Shown here piece after piece: positions 33,408 to 42,064 of a stretch of DNA of 64,000 nucleotides. The first letter of the stretch is position 1, and every line of letters begins with the position of its first letter. The position numbers and the translations under genes were made by a program. The stretch spans positions 1-64,000 of the forward strand of contig SFKX01000010.1 in NCBI GenBank assembly GCA_004553625.1, given 5' to 3'. This stretch comes from Clostridiales bacterium. GTDB taxonomy: Bacteria > Bacillota_A > Clostridia > Oscillospirales > Oscillospiraceae. The notes under the pieces are model-generated. The model worked only from the letters and a program-made list of their open reading frames with translations. It had not been told where the DNA came from and did no database searches.

Positions 33408-33440
33408 GGCCTGCTCCGACCCGGAAAAGGAGCTGATATA

Positions 33441-34514
33441 TTGCGAAGGATCCTGGTCATAAACACCGGCTCGACCTCGACGAAGCTCGCGGTGTTTGAG
33501 GACCTGAAGAACGTATTCGAGACGAATGTTAGCCATTCCGCGGAGGAGATAGGCGCCTGCGGCGACCTGCTTGGCCAATATCCGATGCGTCTGCGCGCCA
33601 TACGCAGCTGCCTGGAGGAAAACAGCCTGACGAAATCGGGCTTTGACGCAGTGGCGGCCCGAGGCGGCACCTTCGGCTACGCCAAGGGCGGGGCCTATCT
33701 CGTGGAGGAGAACCTGCTCGCGGCCTGCCGCGACCCCATCACGAACCATCCCTCCAACCTTTCGGCCATAATCGGAGCGGAGCTGGCGGCGGAGTTCGGC
33801 TGCAAGGCCTACATCTACGACGCCGTCTGCGTGAATGAGGTCACCGATATGGCCCGCATGACGGGCCTGGCTGAGGTGAAGCGCCGCCCCTTCTCGCACG
33901 TGCTGAACACGAGAGCCGTGGCCCGCGACGTAGCGGCCAAGCTCGGCAAGCGTTATGAGGACCTGAACATCATAGTCGCCCACCTGGGCGGGGGCATCAG
34001 CGTGAACCTGCATGTACACGGCAGGATAGTGGACCTCTGCTCGGACGACGAAGGCCCCATGTCTCCGGAACGCGCCGGCAGCATGAACGGCAAGTCCTAT
34101 GTGGACATGTGCTATTCCGGCAAGTTCACAAAGGCGGAGATGATGCGCCACATCAAGGGCGAGGGTGGACTTGTGTCCCATCTCGGCACCTCGAGCCTCA
34201 TAGAGGTGGAGGAGCGCATAGACGCGGGCGACAGCCACGCGGACTTTGTCCTGGACACGATGGCCTACCAGATAGCGAAGGCCATAGGCGCGCTGGCCGC
34301 AGCGGCCTGCGGCGAGATAGACGCCGTAATCCTGACGGGCGGCTGCGCTCATTCGAGGCGCCTGACCGAGCGGATAAGCGAGAGGGTCCGCTTTATCGCC
34401 CCGGTGGCGATAGTCCCCGGCGCGAAGGAAATGGAGGCCCTGGCCGAGGGCATCACGAGGGTGCTTGAGGGCAAGGAGAACTACAGCATTTATGAAAAGT
34501 CTGGAGGACAGTGA
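33441..34514 (+). CDS. buk: Butyrate kinase (ASKHA acyl kinase)
   Basis: Converts an acyl phosphate plus ADP to the free acid plus ATP; 357 residues, the usual length. VINTGSTSTKLAVFED is the N-terminal phosphate-binding loop, HLGGGISVNLHVHGRIVD the ADENOSINE/phosphate segment, and ILTGGCAHSRRL the C-terminal nucleotide motif. The start is a TTG at 33441, 8 bases after AAAAGGAG. It overlaps the phosphate butyryltransferase gene by 4 bases. The natural acyl group may be butyrate, isobutyrate or another short acid. Confidence 0.93.
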   Translation: MRRILVINTGSTSTKLAVFEDLKNVFETNVSHSAEEIGACGDLLGQYPMRLRAIRSCLEENSLTKSGFDAVAARGGTFGYAKGGAYLVEENLLAACRDPITNHPSNLSAIIGAELAAEFGCKAYIYDAVCVNEVTDMARMTGLAEVKRRPFSHVLNTRAVARDVAAKLGKRYEDLNIIVAHLGGGISVNLHVHGRIVDLCSDDEGPMSPERAGSMNGKSYVDMCYSGKFTKAEMMRHIKGEGGLVSHLGTSSLIEVEERIDAGDSHADFVLDTMAYQIAKAIGALAAAACGEIDAVILTGGCAHSRRLTERISERVRFIAPVAIVPGAKEMEALAEGITRVLEGKENYSIYEKSGGQ

Positions 34515-35425
34515 GAGTGTACGCTAGCTTTGACGACATCATAAACGCCGCCTGTGCGCGCAAGACCAAGCGGACCATAGCCATAGCCGCGGCGGAGGAC
34601 GACAAGATGGTACACGTCGCCCAGGCGGTGACGGAGCGCGGACTCTGCGGGGTCATCATGGTAGGCAACGCGGAGGGCATGAAGAAGCTGATGCGCGAGG
34701 CCGGCCTGCCGGAGGACAGCGTGGAACTCGTGGACGAGCAGGACCCGGACAGGCTGGGCCTGACCGCGGCGAAGCTGGTGCGCGAAGGGCGCGCGGACAT
34801 CCTGGTCAAGGGCAAGATGAACACAAGCGACTTTCTGCGCGCCGTCCTGGACAAGGACTGCGGCCTGCGCTCTTCTGGCCAGCTCAACGTTCTCACCTGC
34901 TACGACGAGCCGGGCGAGAAGAAGCTCTTTTTCATCACGGACGGCGGCATGACCATTGCCCCGACGCTGCACGACAAGGCGGAGATCCTGAAAAACGCGG
35001 TACCCGTGCTGCACCGCATGGGCATAGCAGAGCCGAAGGTGGCGATCCTGGCCGCGAACGAGAAGGTGAATCCCAAGATGCCCGCCACGGTGGACGCCGC
35101 CGAACTCTGCCGCATGGCCGAGCGGGGCGAGCTGCCGCGGGCTATATACGAGGGTCCCATCGCCTTCGACGTGGCGATGCGCCCGGAGGCCGCGGCGGAG
35201 AAGAACATCGAAAGCCGTGTCAGCGGCGACGTGGACCTCTTCCTCGTGCCGAACATCGAGACGGGCAACTGCCTGGGCAAGGCGATAGGCTATTTCGGCG
35301 GCGGCCAGACGGCCGGCATAGTCATAGGCGCCGCGGCGCCGGTGGTCATGTCCTCCCGCGCCGCCTCCATTACCGGAAAGGTGACCTCGATAGCCTGGGC
35401 GATCCTGGCCTGCGGCGAAGAATAA
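34511..35425 (+). CDS. ptb: Phosphate butyryltransferase (phosphotransacylase)
   Basis: Swaps CoA of an acyl-CoA for phosphate and gives the acyl phosphate used by the preceding kinase. 304 residues, typical of the Ptb branch. Visible are DILVKGKMNTSDFLRAVL and the C-terminal FLVPNIETGNCLGKAIGYFGG of the phosphate acetyl/butyryltransferase family. The GTG start overlaps the buk stop. Gene order buk-ptb is the reverse of the ptb-buk order usual in butyrate-forming clostridia. Confidence 0.93.
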   Translation: MRVYASFDDIINAACARKTKRTIAIAAAEDDKMVHVAQAVTERGLCGVIMVGNAEGMKKLMREAGLPEDSVELVDEQDPDRLGLTAAKLVREGRADILVKGKMNTSDFLRAVLDKDCGLRSSGQLNVLTCYDEPGEKKLFFITDGGMTIAPTLHDKAEILKNAVPVLHRMGIAEPKVAILAANEKVNPKMPATVDAAELCRMAERGELPRAIYEGPIAFDVAMRPEAAAEKNIESRVSGDVDLFLVPNIETGNCLGKAIGYFGGGQTAGIVIGAAAPVVMSSRAASITGKVTSIAWAILACGEE

Positions 35426-35446
35426 CTAAGAATTGGAGGAATTCCT

Positions 35447-35650
35447 ATGAGCAAGGCGGTTATCAACCCCGAAAACTGCAAGGCCTGCGGGATCTGCGTG
35501 GAAAACTGCGCTAAAAAGGCCATTTCCATGACCGACGAGATAAACTCGAGAGGTTATAAGCACATAACGGTGGACAGCGAAAAGTGCATCGGCTGCGGCA
35601 TCTGCTACATCGTCTGTCCCGACGCCGTGTTTACGATCACCGCTGAATAA
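35447..35650 (+). CDS. 2-oxoacid:ferredoxin oxidoreductase delta subunit (2x4Fe-4S ferredoxin)
   Basis: 67 residues with two CxxCxxCxxxC clusters: CKACGICVENC and CIGCGICYIVC. It passes electrons from the TPP-bound intermediate to free ferredoxin. A GGAGG site stands before the ATG. It leads the four-subunit set that follows. Confidence 0.92.
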   Translation: MSKAVINPENCKACGICVENCAKKAISMTDEINSRGYKHITVDSEKCIGCGICYIVCPDAVFTITAE

Positions 35651-35666
35651 GGGAGGTGCCAGAAGA

Positions 35667-36734
35667 ATGGGTGATATGGTAAAAGGCAACATCGCAATGG
35701 CCGAGGCCGCGATGAGGGCCGGCGTCGTAGTGTACGCCGGGTATCCGATAACCCCGTCCACGGAGGTAATGGAGTATCTGTCCGGGCGCATGCCCGAGCT
35801 GGGCAGGACCTTCATCCAGGCGGAGAGCGAGCTCGCCGCCATCAACATGGTCCTGGGCGTCGGCGCCTGCGGCAGGCGCGTGCTGACGGCCTCCTCCGGG
35901 CCGGGCATCTCGCTCAAGCAGGAGGGCATCTCCTACATGGCGCAGATGAACTTCCCCGCAGTCATACTTAACGTCGTCCGCTGGGGCAACGGCCTGGGCG
36001 CGCTCAACGGCTCTCAGACCGACTACCTGCGCGAGACCCGCGGCGGCGGCAACGGCGACTACCGCAACATCGTCCTCTGCCCGAGCACCATCCAGGAGGG
36101 CGTGGACCTCATGTACGAGGCCTTCGACATAGCCGAGCGCTACCGCTGCATCGTCGAGATCATGACCGAGAGCGGCCTGGGCCAGATGATGGAGCCCTGC
36201 GAGTATCCCGAGTTCCGCGAGCTGGGCAAGTGCTCCTGGGGCCTGGACGGCACCTACAAGGTCAGGCGCGGCGACTTCCTGGGCCGCGATCTCGTGAAGG
36301 AGTCCGACGTCTATATGGAGAAGCTGCGCGCCATGCGCGAGAACGAGCAGCGCTGGCAGGAGCTCTATACCGAGGACGCAGAATATGTGTTCGTGGCCAT
36401 CGGCCTGCCGGGCCGCGCGGCGGAGGGCATCGTACGCGAGCTGCGCGAGAAGGGCGAGAAGGTCGGTCTAATCCGTCCCATCTCGGTCTGGCCCTATCCG
36501 GACAAGGCCTTTGCCGAGCTGGCCGCCAAGAATCCCGGCGTCAAGGGCTTCATCACCGTCGAGACCAACGGCGAAGGCCAGATGGTCGATGACGTCGCGC
36601 TCTGCGCCAAGCGCCACGGCATGGGCACCGTCCCCGTCTACGCCCTGGCCTACGTCTGCGACATCCCCAAGGACGAGGCTGTGAAGCGCGATTTCGCCCG
36701 GATAAAAGCCGGAGAGGTAAAGGAGGTCTACTGA
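35667..36734 (+). CDS. vorB: 2-oxoacid:ferredoxin oxidoreductase alpha subunit (VorB/KorA type)
   Basis: 355 residues. YAGYPITPSTEVMEYL is the pyrimidine-binding domain motif of this family, and ASSGPGISLKQEGISYMA is also diagnostic. The C-terminal part (VGLIRPISVWPYPDKAF) is domain II. The complex oxidises a 2-oxo acid with CoA to acyl-CoA and CO2 and reduces ferredoxin. The type resembles valine- or 2-oxoglutarate-using enzymes more than pyruvate ones; exact specificity cannot be read from sequence. Confidence 0.88.
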   Translation: MGDMVKGNIAMAEAAMRAGVVVYAGYPITPSTEVMEYLSGRMPELGRTFIQAESELAAINMVLGVGACGRRVLTASSGPGISLKQEGISYMAQMNFPAVILNVVRWGNGLGALNGSQTDYLRETRGGGNGDYRNIVLCPSTIQEGVDLMYEAFDIAERYRCIVEIMTESGLGQMMEPCEYPEFRELGKCSWGLDGTYKVRRGDFLGRDLVKESDVYMEKLRAMRENEQRWQELYTEDAEYVFVAIGLPGRAAEGIVRELREKGEKVGLIRPISVWPYPDKAFAELAAKNPGVKGFITVETNGEGQMVDDVALCAKRHGMGTVPVYALAYVCDIPKDEAVKRDFARIKAGEVKEVY

Positions 36735-36735
36735 T

Positions 36736-37470
36736 ATGGCAGTGGAAAGAAAAGCGCCCAAACTCATGAACTACGCCATGTTCTGCGCAGGCTGCGGCCA
36801 CGGCGTGCTTCTGAGGCTCATCTGCGAATGTCTTGAAGAGTACGGTCTTGACAAAAAGACCATCGCCGCCATCGGCGTCGGCTGCAGCTGCCACCTCAAG
36901 AGCGGCATAAACATCGACCTCATCCAGTCTCCCCACGGCCGCGCGGCCGCGGTTGCGACGGGCATCCGCCGCGCGGAGCCGGATATGTTCGTGTTCACCT
37001 ACCAGGGCGACGGCGACGCCTACAACATCGGCCTGGCCGAGACGCTCAACGCCGCCTACCGCAACGAGAACATCTGCGTGTTCACGGTCAACAACGGCAA
37101 CTTCGGCATGACCGGCGGCCAGATGTCCTGGACTACCATGCCCGGCCAGGTGACCGCCACCTCGCCCATGGGCCGCGACACGGACCTTACCGGTATTCCC
37201 ATCAAGGTGCCGGAACTCGTGGCCTACAGCTTTACCCCGGCCTACGTCGCGCGCGGCGCGGTGACGAGCCCGGCGGAGATCAACAAGCTGAAGGGTTATA
37301 TAAAGAACGCCTTTGAGGCCCAGCTCAACCACGAGGGCTACTCGCTGGTAGAGGTCATGTGCTCCTGCCCGACGAACTGGGGCATGGACGCCATTGCGGC
37401 AAAGAAGCGCTTGGTGGACGAGGTCATCCCGTACTACCAGCTGGGCGAGATCAAGAAGAGAGGGGAGTAA
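36736..37470 (+). CDS. 2-oxoacid:ferredoxin oxidoreductase beta subunit (TPP-binding)
   Basis: 244 residues. CAGCGHGVLLRLI begins the TPP domain. GDGDAYNIGLAETLNAAYRN followed by FTVNN is the Mg-TPP-binding GDG...NN motif. Its ATG comes directly after the alpha-subunit stop, so the two are translationally coupled. Confidence 0.9.
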   Translation: MAVERKAPKLMNYAMFCAGCGHGVLLRLICECLEEYGLDKKTIAAIGVGCSCHLKSGINIDLIQSPHGRAAAVATGIRRAEPDMFVFTYQGDGDAYNIGLAETLNAAYRNENICVFTVNNGNFGMTGGQMSWTTMPGQVTATSPMGRDTDLTGIPIKVPELVAYSFTPAYVARGAVTSPAEINKLKGYIKNAFEAQLNHEGYSLVEVMCSCPTNWGMDAIAAKKRLVDEVIPYYQLGEIKKRGE

Positions 37471-37473
37471 AGC

Positions 37474-38010
37474 ATGAGAGAACTGGTATTCGCCGGCTTT
37501 GGCGGTCAGGGAGTCCTCACGGCGGGGCTCATAGTTTCGCAGATAGCCCTCTTCAAGGGCGTGAACGCCACCTGGATGCCCGCTTACGGCGCGGCGCAGC
37601 GCGGCGGCACGGCCAACTGCACCGTGAAATACGGCGAGGAGAAGATATATAACCCCGGCCAGCAGCGTCCGGACCTGGTGCTCGCCATGAACACCCCGTC
37701 CTTCAAGAAGTTCGTGACCATGGTGAAGCCCGGCGGCACCATCCTCGTGAACGCTGACATGATGACCGAGGACACGAACGTCCGCGACGACATCAAGGTC
37801 GTCAGCGTCCACTGCAACCAGATAGCCGACGAGGTCGGCCATCCGAAGGGCGCGAACATCGTCATGATCGGCGCCATTACAAAGCTCCTGGGCGACTTCA
37901 CGCACGACGAGGGCCGCGACGGCATGAACGATATGTTCCGCAAAAAGGGCAAGAGCAAGTTCGAGGCCAAGAACAGCGCGGCTTTCGAGGCGGGCTACAA
38001 CGCCGTCTGA
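37474..38010 (+). CDS. 2-oxoacid:ferredoxin oxidoreductase gamma subunit
   Basis: 178 residues, Rossmann-like. GFGGQGVLTAGLIVSQIA near the N-terminus and AYGAAQRGGTANCTVKY are the CoA-binding hallmarks of the gamma domain. A GAGAGGGGAG site lies before the ATG. It completes the delta-alpha-beta-gamma set. Confidence 0.92.
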   Translation: MRELVFAGFGGQGVLTAGLIVSQIALFKGVNATWMPAYGAAQRGGTANCTVKYGEEKIYNPGQQRPDLVLAMNTPSFKKFVTMVKPGGTILVNADMMTEDTNVRDDIKVVSVHCNQIADEVGHPKGANIVMIGAITKLLGDFTHDEGRDGMNDMFRKKGKSKFEAKNSAAFEAGYNAV

Positions 38011-38020
38011 GGTGTCGGGC

Positions 38021-39079
38021 ATGAAGATAAGCTATGCGCAGGAGATGGAGCTGTGCAAGGCCCTGCTGACGGCTCACGGCATGAACGCGGACGACGCGGG
38101 GCTCCTGGGCGAATCAGTTGCGCACTCGGACTTCACGGGCATCTATTCCCACGGGCTCTCCCGCTTTGCGAACTACCTCAAGCGCTTTGAAAACGGAGCC
38201 ATGAAACCGAACGCAAAGCTGAGTGTCGCCATGGACGGCGGCTCCACGGTGGCCTTCGACTGCGACAACGGCTGCGGCGTAGTGGTCATGTACCGCGCCT
38301 ATGAGCAGATGGTGGAGCGGGCGAGAAAATACGGTATCGTCATCGCCACGGGGCGGCGGGCCTCGAACATAGGCTGCGGCAGCTTTTTTGCAAAGCGTGC
38401 CGTGGAGGACGGGCTCATAGCGATGTTCTGCTGCAATACCGTCCGCTGCGTGGCGCCCTACGGCGGCGCGGACAGTCTGCTGGGTACGAACCCGATAGTC
38501 ATAGCCGCGCCGGCGGGCGAGGAGCTCCCGCTCATTCTGGACATCTCCACGACCGTGACGGCCATGGGCAAAATCCAGGCCGCCGCGCGCGAGGGCAAGC
38601 CCATCCCGGCGGGCTGGGCGCTGGACGCGGATGGCAAGCCGACGACGGATTCCGCCGCGGCCAAGACCGTCCTGCCCATAGCCGGTCCGAAGGGCTACGG
38701 CCTGGCGGTAATGATAGAGATGTTCTCGGCCCTGCTGGCCGGGGCCAGCTACGGCGACGGCGTGGGCTTCCCGAACAAGGGCGAGGCGGAGAACACCGGC
38801 TTTGCCATGATACTCGTGGACCCCGAGCGCTATATGCCCCTGGCCCAGTTCCGCCGCACGGTGGACGAGTACATCCGCTCGATAAAGGCCAGCCGCAAGG
38901 CAGAGGGCGTGTCCGAGATACTCATGCCCGGAGAGCTGGAGATGCGCCGCTTCAAGGAAACGGCGGAAACGGGCTACGAGGTCAGCGCGGCGCTGGCGGC
39001 GGAGCTCATGCAGTACGCGCACAACTCGGGCGCGGCGCCGCAGGAGGCGGACTTTGCTGCGTTCGTGGCGAGCCTCTGA
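38021..39079 (+). CDS. Ldh2/YlbC-type malate/L-lactate/2-hydroxyacid dehydrogenase
   Basis: 352 residues of the NAD(P)-dependent family that oxidises malate, sulfolactate, ureidoglycolate or similar 2-hydroxy acids and is unrelated to classical LDH. Family features are DFTGIYSHGLSRFANYL with the catalytic His, LLGTNPIVIAAP and PKGYGLAVMIEM. ATG at 38021 is preferred over a GTG at 38012. It follows the gamma subunit by 10 bases, so its 2-oxo product probably feeds the oxidoreductase. Confidence 0.9.
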   Translation: MKISYAQEMELCKALLTAHGMNADDAGLLGESVAHSDFTGIYSHGLSRFANYLKRFENGAMKPNAKLSVAMDGGSTVAFDCDNGCGVVVMYRAYEQMVERARKYGIVIATGRRASNIGCGSFFAKRAVEDGLIAMFCCNTVRCVAPYGGADSLLGTNPIVIAAPAGEELPLILDISTTVTAMGKIQAAAREGKPIPAGWALDADGKPTTDSAAAKTVLPIAGPKGYGLAVMIEMFSALLAGASYGDGVGFPNKGEAENTGFAMILVDPERYMPLAQFRRTVDEYIRSIKASRKAEGVSEILMPGELEMRRFKETAETGYEVSAALAAELMQYAHNSGAAPQEADFAAFVASL

Positions 39080-39104
39080 GCTGACGCGATAGATGAATAA
39101 AAGG

Positions 39105-39137
39105 CGCCCCGCAGTCACAAAGGCTGCGGGGCGTTCT
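39105..39137 (+). terminator. Terminator of the acyl-phosphate/2-oxoacid operon
   Basis: Perfect 10-bp GC stem (39105-39114 with 39124-39133) followed by TTCTGT, 25 bases after the dehydrogenase stop. Confidence 0.75.
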
Positions 39138-39213
39138 GTATGCTCAGACTGGGTTCCGCTTGCGCTTGACAAAAAGGGGTGGGGTATTTAGAATCATGGT
39201 GGGAGTTGATCGG

Positions 39214-39540
39214 ATGAGCGAGCATACACACATAGGGCCGGACGGGCTGGAATACAGTCACAGCCACGAGCATAAGCATCAGCATACGCAGACAAAGGCC
39301 GTGCTGAACCGCCTTTCCCGGGCCATCGGCCACCTGGAATCGGTGCGCAAGATGGTCGAGGACGGCAGGGACTGTTCGGAGGTCCTGGTGCAGCTCGCGG
39401 CGGTGCGCTCCGCGCTGAACAACACAGCCAAGGTCATACTCAAGGACCACGTCGAGCATTGCCTGGCAGACGCCGTGGAGAGCGGCGACATGGAGGCCAT
39501 AGAACAGCTGAACCGCGCGATAGAGCAGTTCATGAACTAG
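39214..39540 (+). CDS. CsoR-family metal sensor with His-rich N-terminus
   Basis: 108 residues. An N-terminal arm of about 25 residues is unusually His-rich (HTHIGPD, then HSHEHKHQHTQTK). The DUF156 core follows, with Cys in GRDCSEVL and His/Cys in KDHVEHC. The start at 39214 follows GGGAG. The His arm suggests nickel, cobalt or zinc rather than copper. No metal transporter lies beside it, in contrast to the csoR at 8471. GGGGTGGGGTAT just upstream could be a half-operator. Confidence 0.85.
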   Translation: MSEHTHIGPDGLEYSHSHEHKHQHTQTKAVLNRLSRAIGHLESVRKMVEDGRDCSEVLVQLAAVRSALNNTAKVILKDHVEHCLADAVESGDMEAIEQLNRAIEQFMN

Positions 39541-39543
39541 GGC

Positions 39544-40248
39544 CTAGATAATCATGCCACCGTCGGCGCCGAGGATCTGGCCGGTTATGAAGGACGCGGC
39601 GTCGCTGGCCAGAAAGGCGGTGACGCGGGCTATGTCCTCCGGCAGGCCGATGCGGCCGAGGGCGGAATTTTCAGCCATAGCCGCCTTGTCTTCCGCGGTG
39701 AAGCAGGAGAGCATGTCCGTGTCCACCGCTCCAGGGGCGACGGCGTTCACGCGGATGCCGGAGGGGCCGAGCTCCTTTGCCAGGCCCTTCACGAAGGATA
39801 TGACCGCGCCCTTTGTCGCGGAATAGGCCGTCTCGCAGGAGCCGCCGCGCACGCCGAGGATGGACGAGGTGCAGATGATGCAGCCGCGCTTTTTTTCCAC
39901 CATATAGGGGATGGCCTCGCGGCAGCAATGGAACATACCATTCACGTTTACGTCGAAAATACGCCGCCACTCGGCGTCAGTCATGTCCTGTATGAGGCCG
40001 GACCAGGCGATGCCCGCATTGCATACCAGCAGGTCGAAGGGACCCGCGGCGGCAAAGAGCTCGCGCACCTGCGCAGGATCAGCGACGTCCGCGCGCAGGG
40101 CCTCGGTACCGAGCTCGGCGGCAAGAGCCTCGGCCCTGTCCCGGCTGTTCAAGTAATTCAAAGTGACTCGCCAGCCTTCCGCCGCGAGAGCGCGCGCGGT
40201 CGCCGCACCGATGCCGCGGGAGGAGCCTGTCACAAGCGCCTTTTTCAT
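39544..40248 (-). CDS. SDR-family oxidoreductase (3-oxoacyl-ACP reductase-like)
   Basis: 234 residues. TGSSRGIG is the cofactor-binding motif, CNAG the structural motif, and the catalytic set Ser (STSSILG region), YSATK is clear. It ends with GQILGADGGMII. The sequence looks like FabG, but it is not in a fatty-acid operon, so another carbonyl substrate is possible. ATG at 40248 is preferred over the upstream frame. It converges with the His-rich sensor gene, leaving 3 bases between stops. Confidence 0.88.
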   Translation of the reverse strand: MKKALVTGSSRGIGAATARALAAEGWRVTLNYLNSRDRAEALAAELGTEALRADVADPAQVRELFAAAGPFDLLVCNAGIAWSGLIQDMTDAEWRRIFDVNVNGMFHCCREAIPYMVEKKRGCIICTSSILGVRGGSCETAYSATKGAVISFVKGLAKELGPSGIRVNAVAPGAVDTDMLSCFTAEDKAAMAENSALGRIGLPEDIARVTAFLASDAASFITGQILGADGGMII

Positions 40249-40325
40249 ATTATCACCCGCAACGATTTTACCACAAGCGGCGGATTTGTAAAGGCGGATA
40301 TCTCGCCGCACTGGAGTGTTGTTTG

Positions 40326-41078
40326 ATGGACAATGAGAAAAAGAAAGGAACTGGAAACCCGCCTGAGCGGCGGACGGAGCCTCAAAAGCGCCGCACTGAG
40401 CCTGAAAAGCGCCGTCCCGAACCCGAGAGAGAACCGGAGCCGGGCTACAGCGGCGCGCCGAAGCTGCGCACTTGGGGTTTTGTCGTGGGCGCGGTGGTAC
40501 TTCTCGCCGTGCTGACGGTGGTGCTCTGCGCCATGGCTGGAGTGTTCAGCTTTGACGGCAGCGGAGACAAGGACGCCGGGGAGACTCCGGCGGCCCAGAC
40601 CCAGCCGCCCGCGGTCACAGATGCGCCTGACGCTACGGAAGCGCCTCCCACGGAGACGCCCGAGCCGGAGGAAACTCCCCAGCCCGAGACGCACACGATA
40701 AACGTCATAGCAGGCAACGGCGGCAGCATCTCGCCCTCGGGCATAGTCCAGGTGGAGGACGGCGGCAGCATAACCTTTACAATGACGCCGGACGAGGGCT
40801 ATGAGCTCGACGAGCTCATAATAGACGGCATGTCGGTTATCCTTTCCGACACATATACGCTCAATAACGTCCGCTCGGAGCACACGGTCTACGCCATATT
40901 CCGCGAGCTGGAGCAGCCGGAGGAGACCCCGCCTGTGTATATCCCGGAGACGACCGAAGAACCGTATGACCCTTGGTATCCGTATTTCCCAGAGGAGAGC
41001 GACGAGCCTTCCTGGGACGACCCGAACTGGCAGGACCATTACTGGGACGACCCCTTCTACGAGGGGATGGGGTTTTAG
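40326..41078 (+). CDS. Membrane-anchored protein with one InlB-type B-repeat
   Basis: 250 residues. A charged Pro/Arg/Glu-rich cytosolic part (to about 46), one membrane segment (about 50-72), a Thr/Pro/Glu linker, then a domain around residues 130-200 with GNGGSISPSG and DEGYELDELIIDG that matches the divergent InlB B-repeat (Flg_new-type) fold. The C-terminus is rich in Trp, Tyr, Asp and Pro (DDPNWQDHYWDDPF). It is probably surface-exposed. The function is unknown. Confidence 0.75.
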   Translation: MDNEKKKGTGNPPERRTEPQKRRTEPEKRRPEPEREPEPGYSGAPKLRTWGFVVGAVVLLAVLTVVLCAMAGVFSFDGSGDKDAGETPAAQTQPPAVTDAPDATEAPPTETPEPEETPQPETHTINVIAGNGGSISPSGIVQVEDGGSITFTMTPDEGYELDELIIDGMSVILSDTYTLNNVRSEHTVYAIFRELEQPEETPPVYIPETTEEPYDPWYPYFPEESDEPSWDDPNWQDHYWDDPFYEGMGF

Positions 41079-41173
41079 GTGCTTGTCATTCCCCACAAAT
41101 GATGATATAATATCAAATTGCTCAGCGTGTTTCCCCACGAATGAGCCATTTGCGCGGAGAGGAGGCGAGCGGC

Positions 41174-41971
41174 TTGAAAACCAGGCACATCTTGATGGCC
41201 TTTTCGTTCATCCTGCTGACGATATTCCTGTTTATCATAATCTTCTCCCGCTCGTCCGAGGAACGTGCGAATGCGCAGGATGGGGTAGTCCCGGACGCGG
41301 GATACTACTTGCCGGCGACGACGCCGGCGTCTAGCTCCGGCCAGCCGATAGACGTGAACCCGGCCCCGACGCAAAAGCCAATATCGGACGAAAAGCCGGA
41401 CGTGGACATAAGCTCCTGGCAGTTCATCCTGGCAAACAGCGAGCACAACATCGGCAAGTACGCGCCGACGGTGACGGCTGTTGAGGACACGGCGCAGTTT
41501 TTCGACGAGCGGGCCGTGGACGCGCTGGTGGAGTTTTTGAACGCGGCGCGGGCGGCGGGCTACACGCCGTATATCATGACCGCCTACAGGCCGTATTCAA
41601 CGCAGGAATACTATTATAACGGCAAGGCCAGCCAGATAAGCTGGCCGGACTACCCGAGCGCGGAGGACTATGAGGCGGCGGCCAAGTTGGTCGCGCCGCC
41701 GGGTACGAGCGACCACCAGACCGGCCTGGGCGTGGATATAACAGACAAGTACTACAGCAGTCTGGACGCCTCACTGATGGATCAGGACTTCCTCGCCTGG
41801 ATGGCGGAAAATTGCGCTGACTACGGCTTCATATTGAGATACCCCTCGCTGCGCAAGACCATCACGGGCTGGGACGAGCCCTGGCACTTCCGCTATGTAG
41901 GCAAGGAGGCGGCGGAATATATAATGGCGAACAATCTCTGCCTGGAGCAGTTCATCGAGATGTATGATTAA
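41174..41971 (+). CDS. VanY/DacY-type D-alanyl-D-alanine carboxypeptidase (M15B)
   Basis: 265 residues from a TTG at 41174, 8 bases after GAGGAGG; a frame from 41141 is possible but weaker. An N-terminal membrane anchor (about 7-27) is followed by a Pro-rich linker and the M15 domain. Zinc and catalytic residues are seen in SDHQTGLGVDI and EPWHFRYVG. It trims the terminal D-Ala of peptidoglycan stems outside the membrane. There is no van cluster, so a housekeeping wall role is more likely than resistance. Confidence 0.9.
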   Translation: MKTRHILMAFSFILLTIFLFIIIFSRSSEERANAQDGVVPDAGYYLPATTPASSSGQPIDVNPAPTQKPISDEKPDVDISSWQFILANSEHNIGKYAPTVTAVEDTAQFFDERAVDALVEFLNAARAAGYTPYIMTAYRPYSTQEYYYNGKASQISWPDYPSAEDYEAAAKLVAPPGTSDHQTGLGVDITDKYYSSLDASLMDQDFLAWMAENCADYGFILRYPSLRKTITGWDEPWHFRYVGKEAAEYIMANNLCLEQFIEMYD

Positions 41972-41984
41972 CGAATAAAAGCAG

Positions 41985-42021
41985 TTCGGGAGCCCGATTT
42001 TTGAAGGCTCCCGAATTTTTT
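41985..42021 (+). terminator. Terminator of the carboxypeptidase gene
   Basis: 10-bp stem (41985-41994 with 42006-42015) followed by TTTTTT. Confidence 0.9.
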
Positions 42022-42035
42022 ATTATAAAAAAATC

Positions 42036-42064
42036 TTGACTAATCTTGTGCAATATGCTAAAAT
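42036..42064 (+). promoter_or_regulatory. Promoter of the str operon
   Basis: TTGACT and TAAAAT with a 17-base spacer, each 5 of 6 to consensus, in an AT-rich patch. It gives a leader of about 100 bases before rpsL. This is the clearest sigma-A promoter in the window. Confidence 0.8.

Noticed and set aside
41174..41971. Vancomycin resistance gene vanY
   Set aside because: No vanA/B-type ligase, vanX or vanH is nearby. The carboxypeptidase alone is common in wall maintenance.
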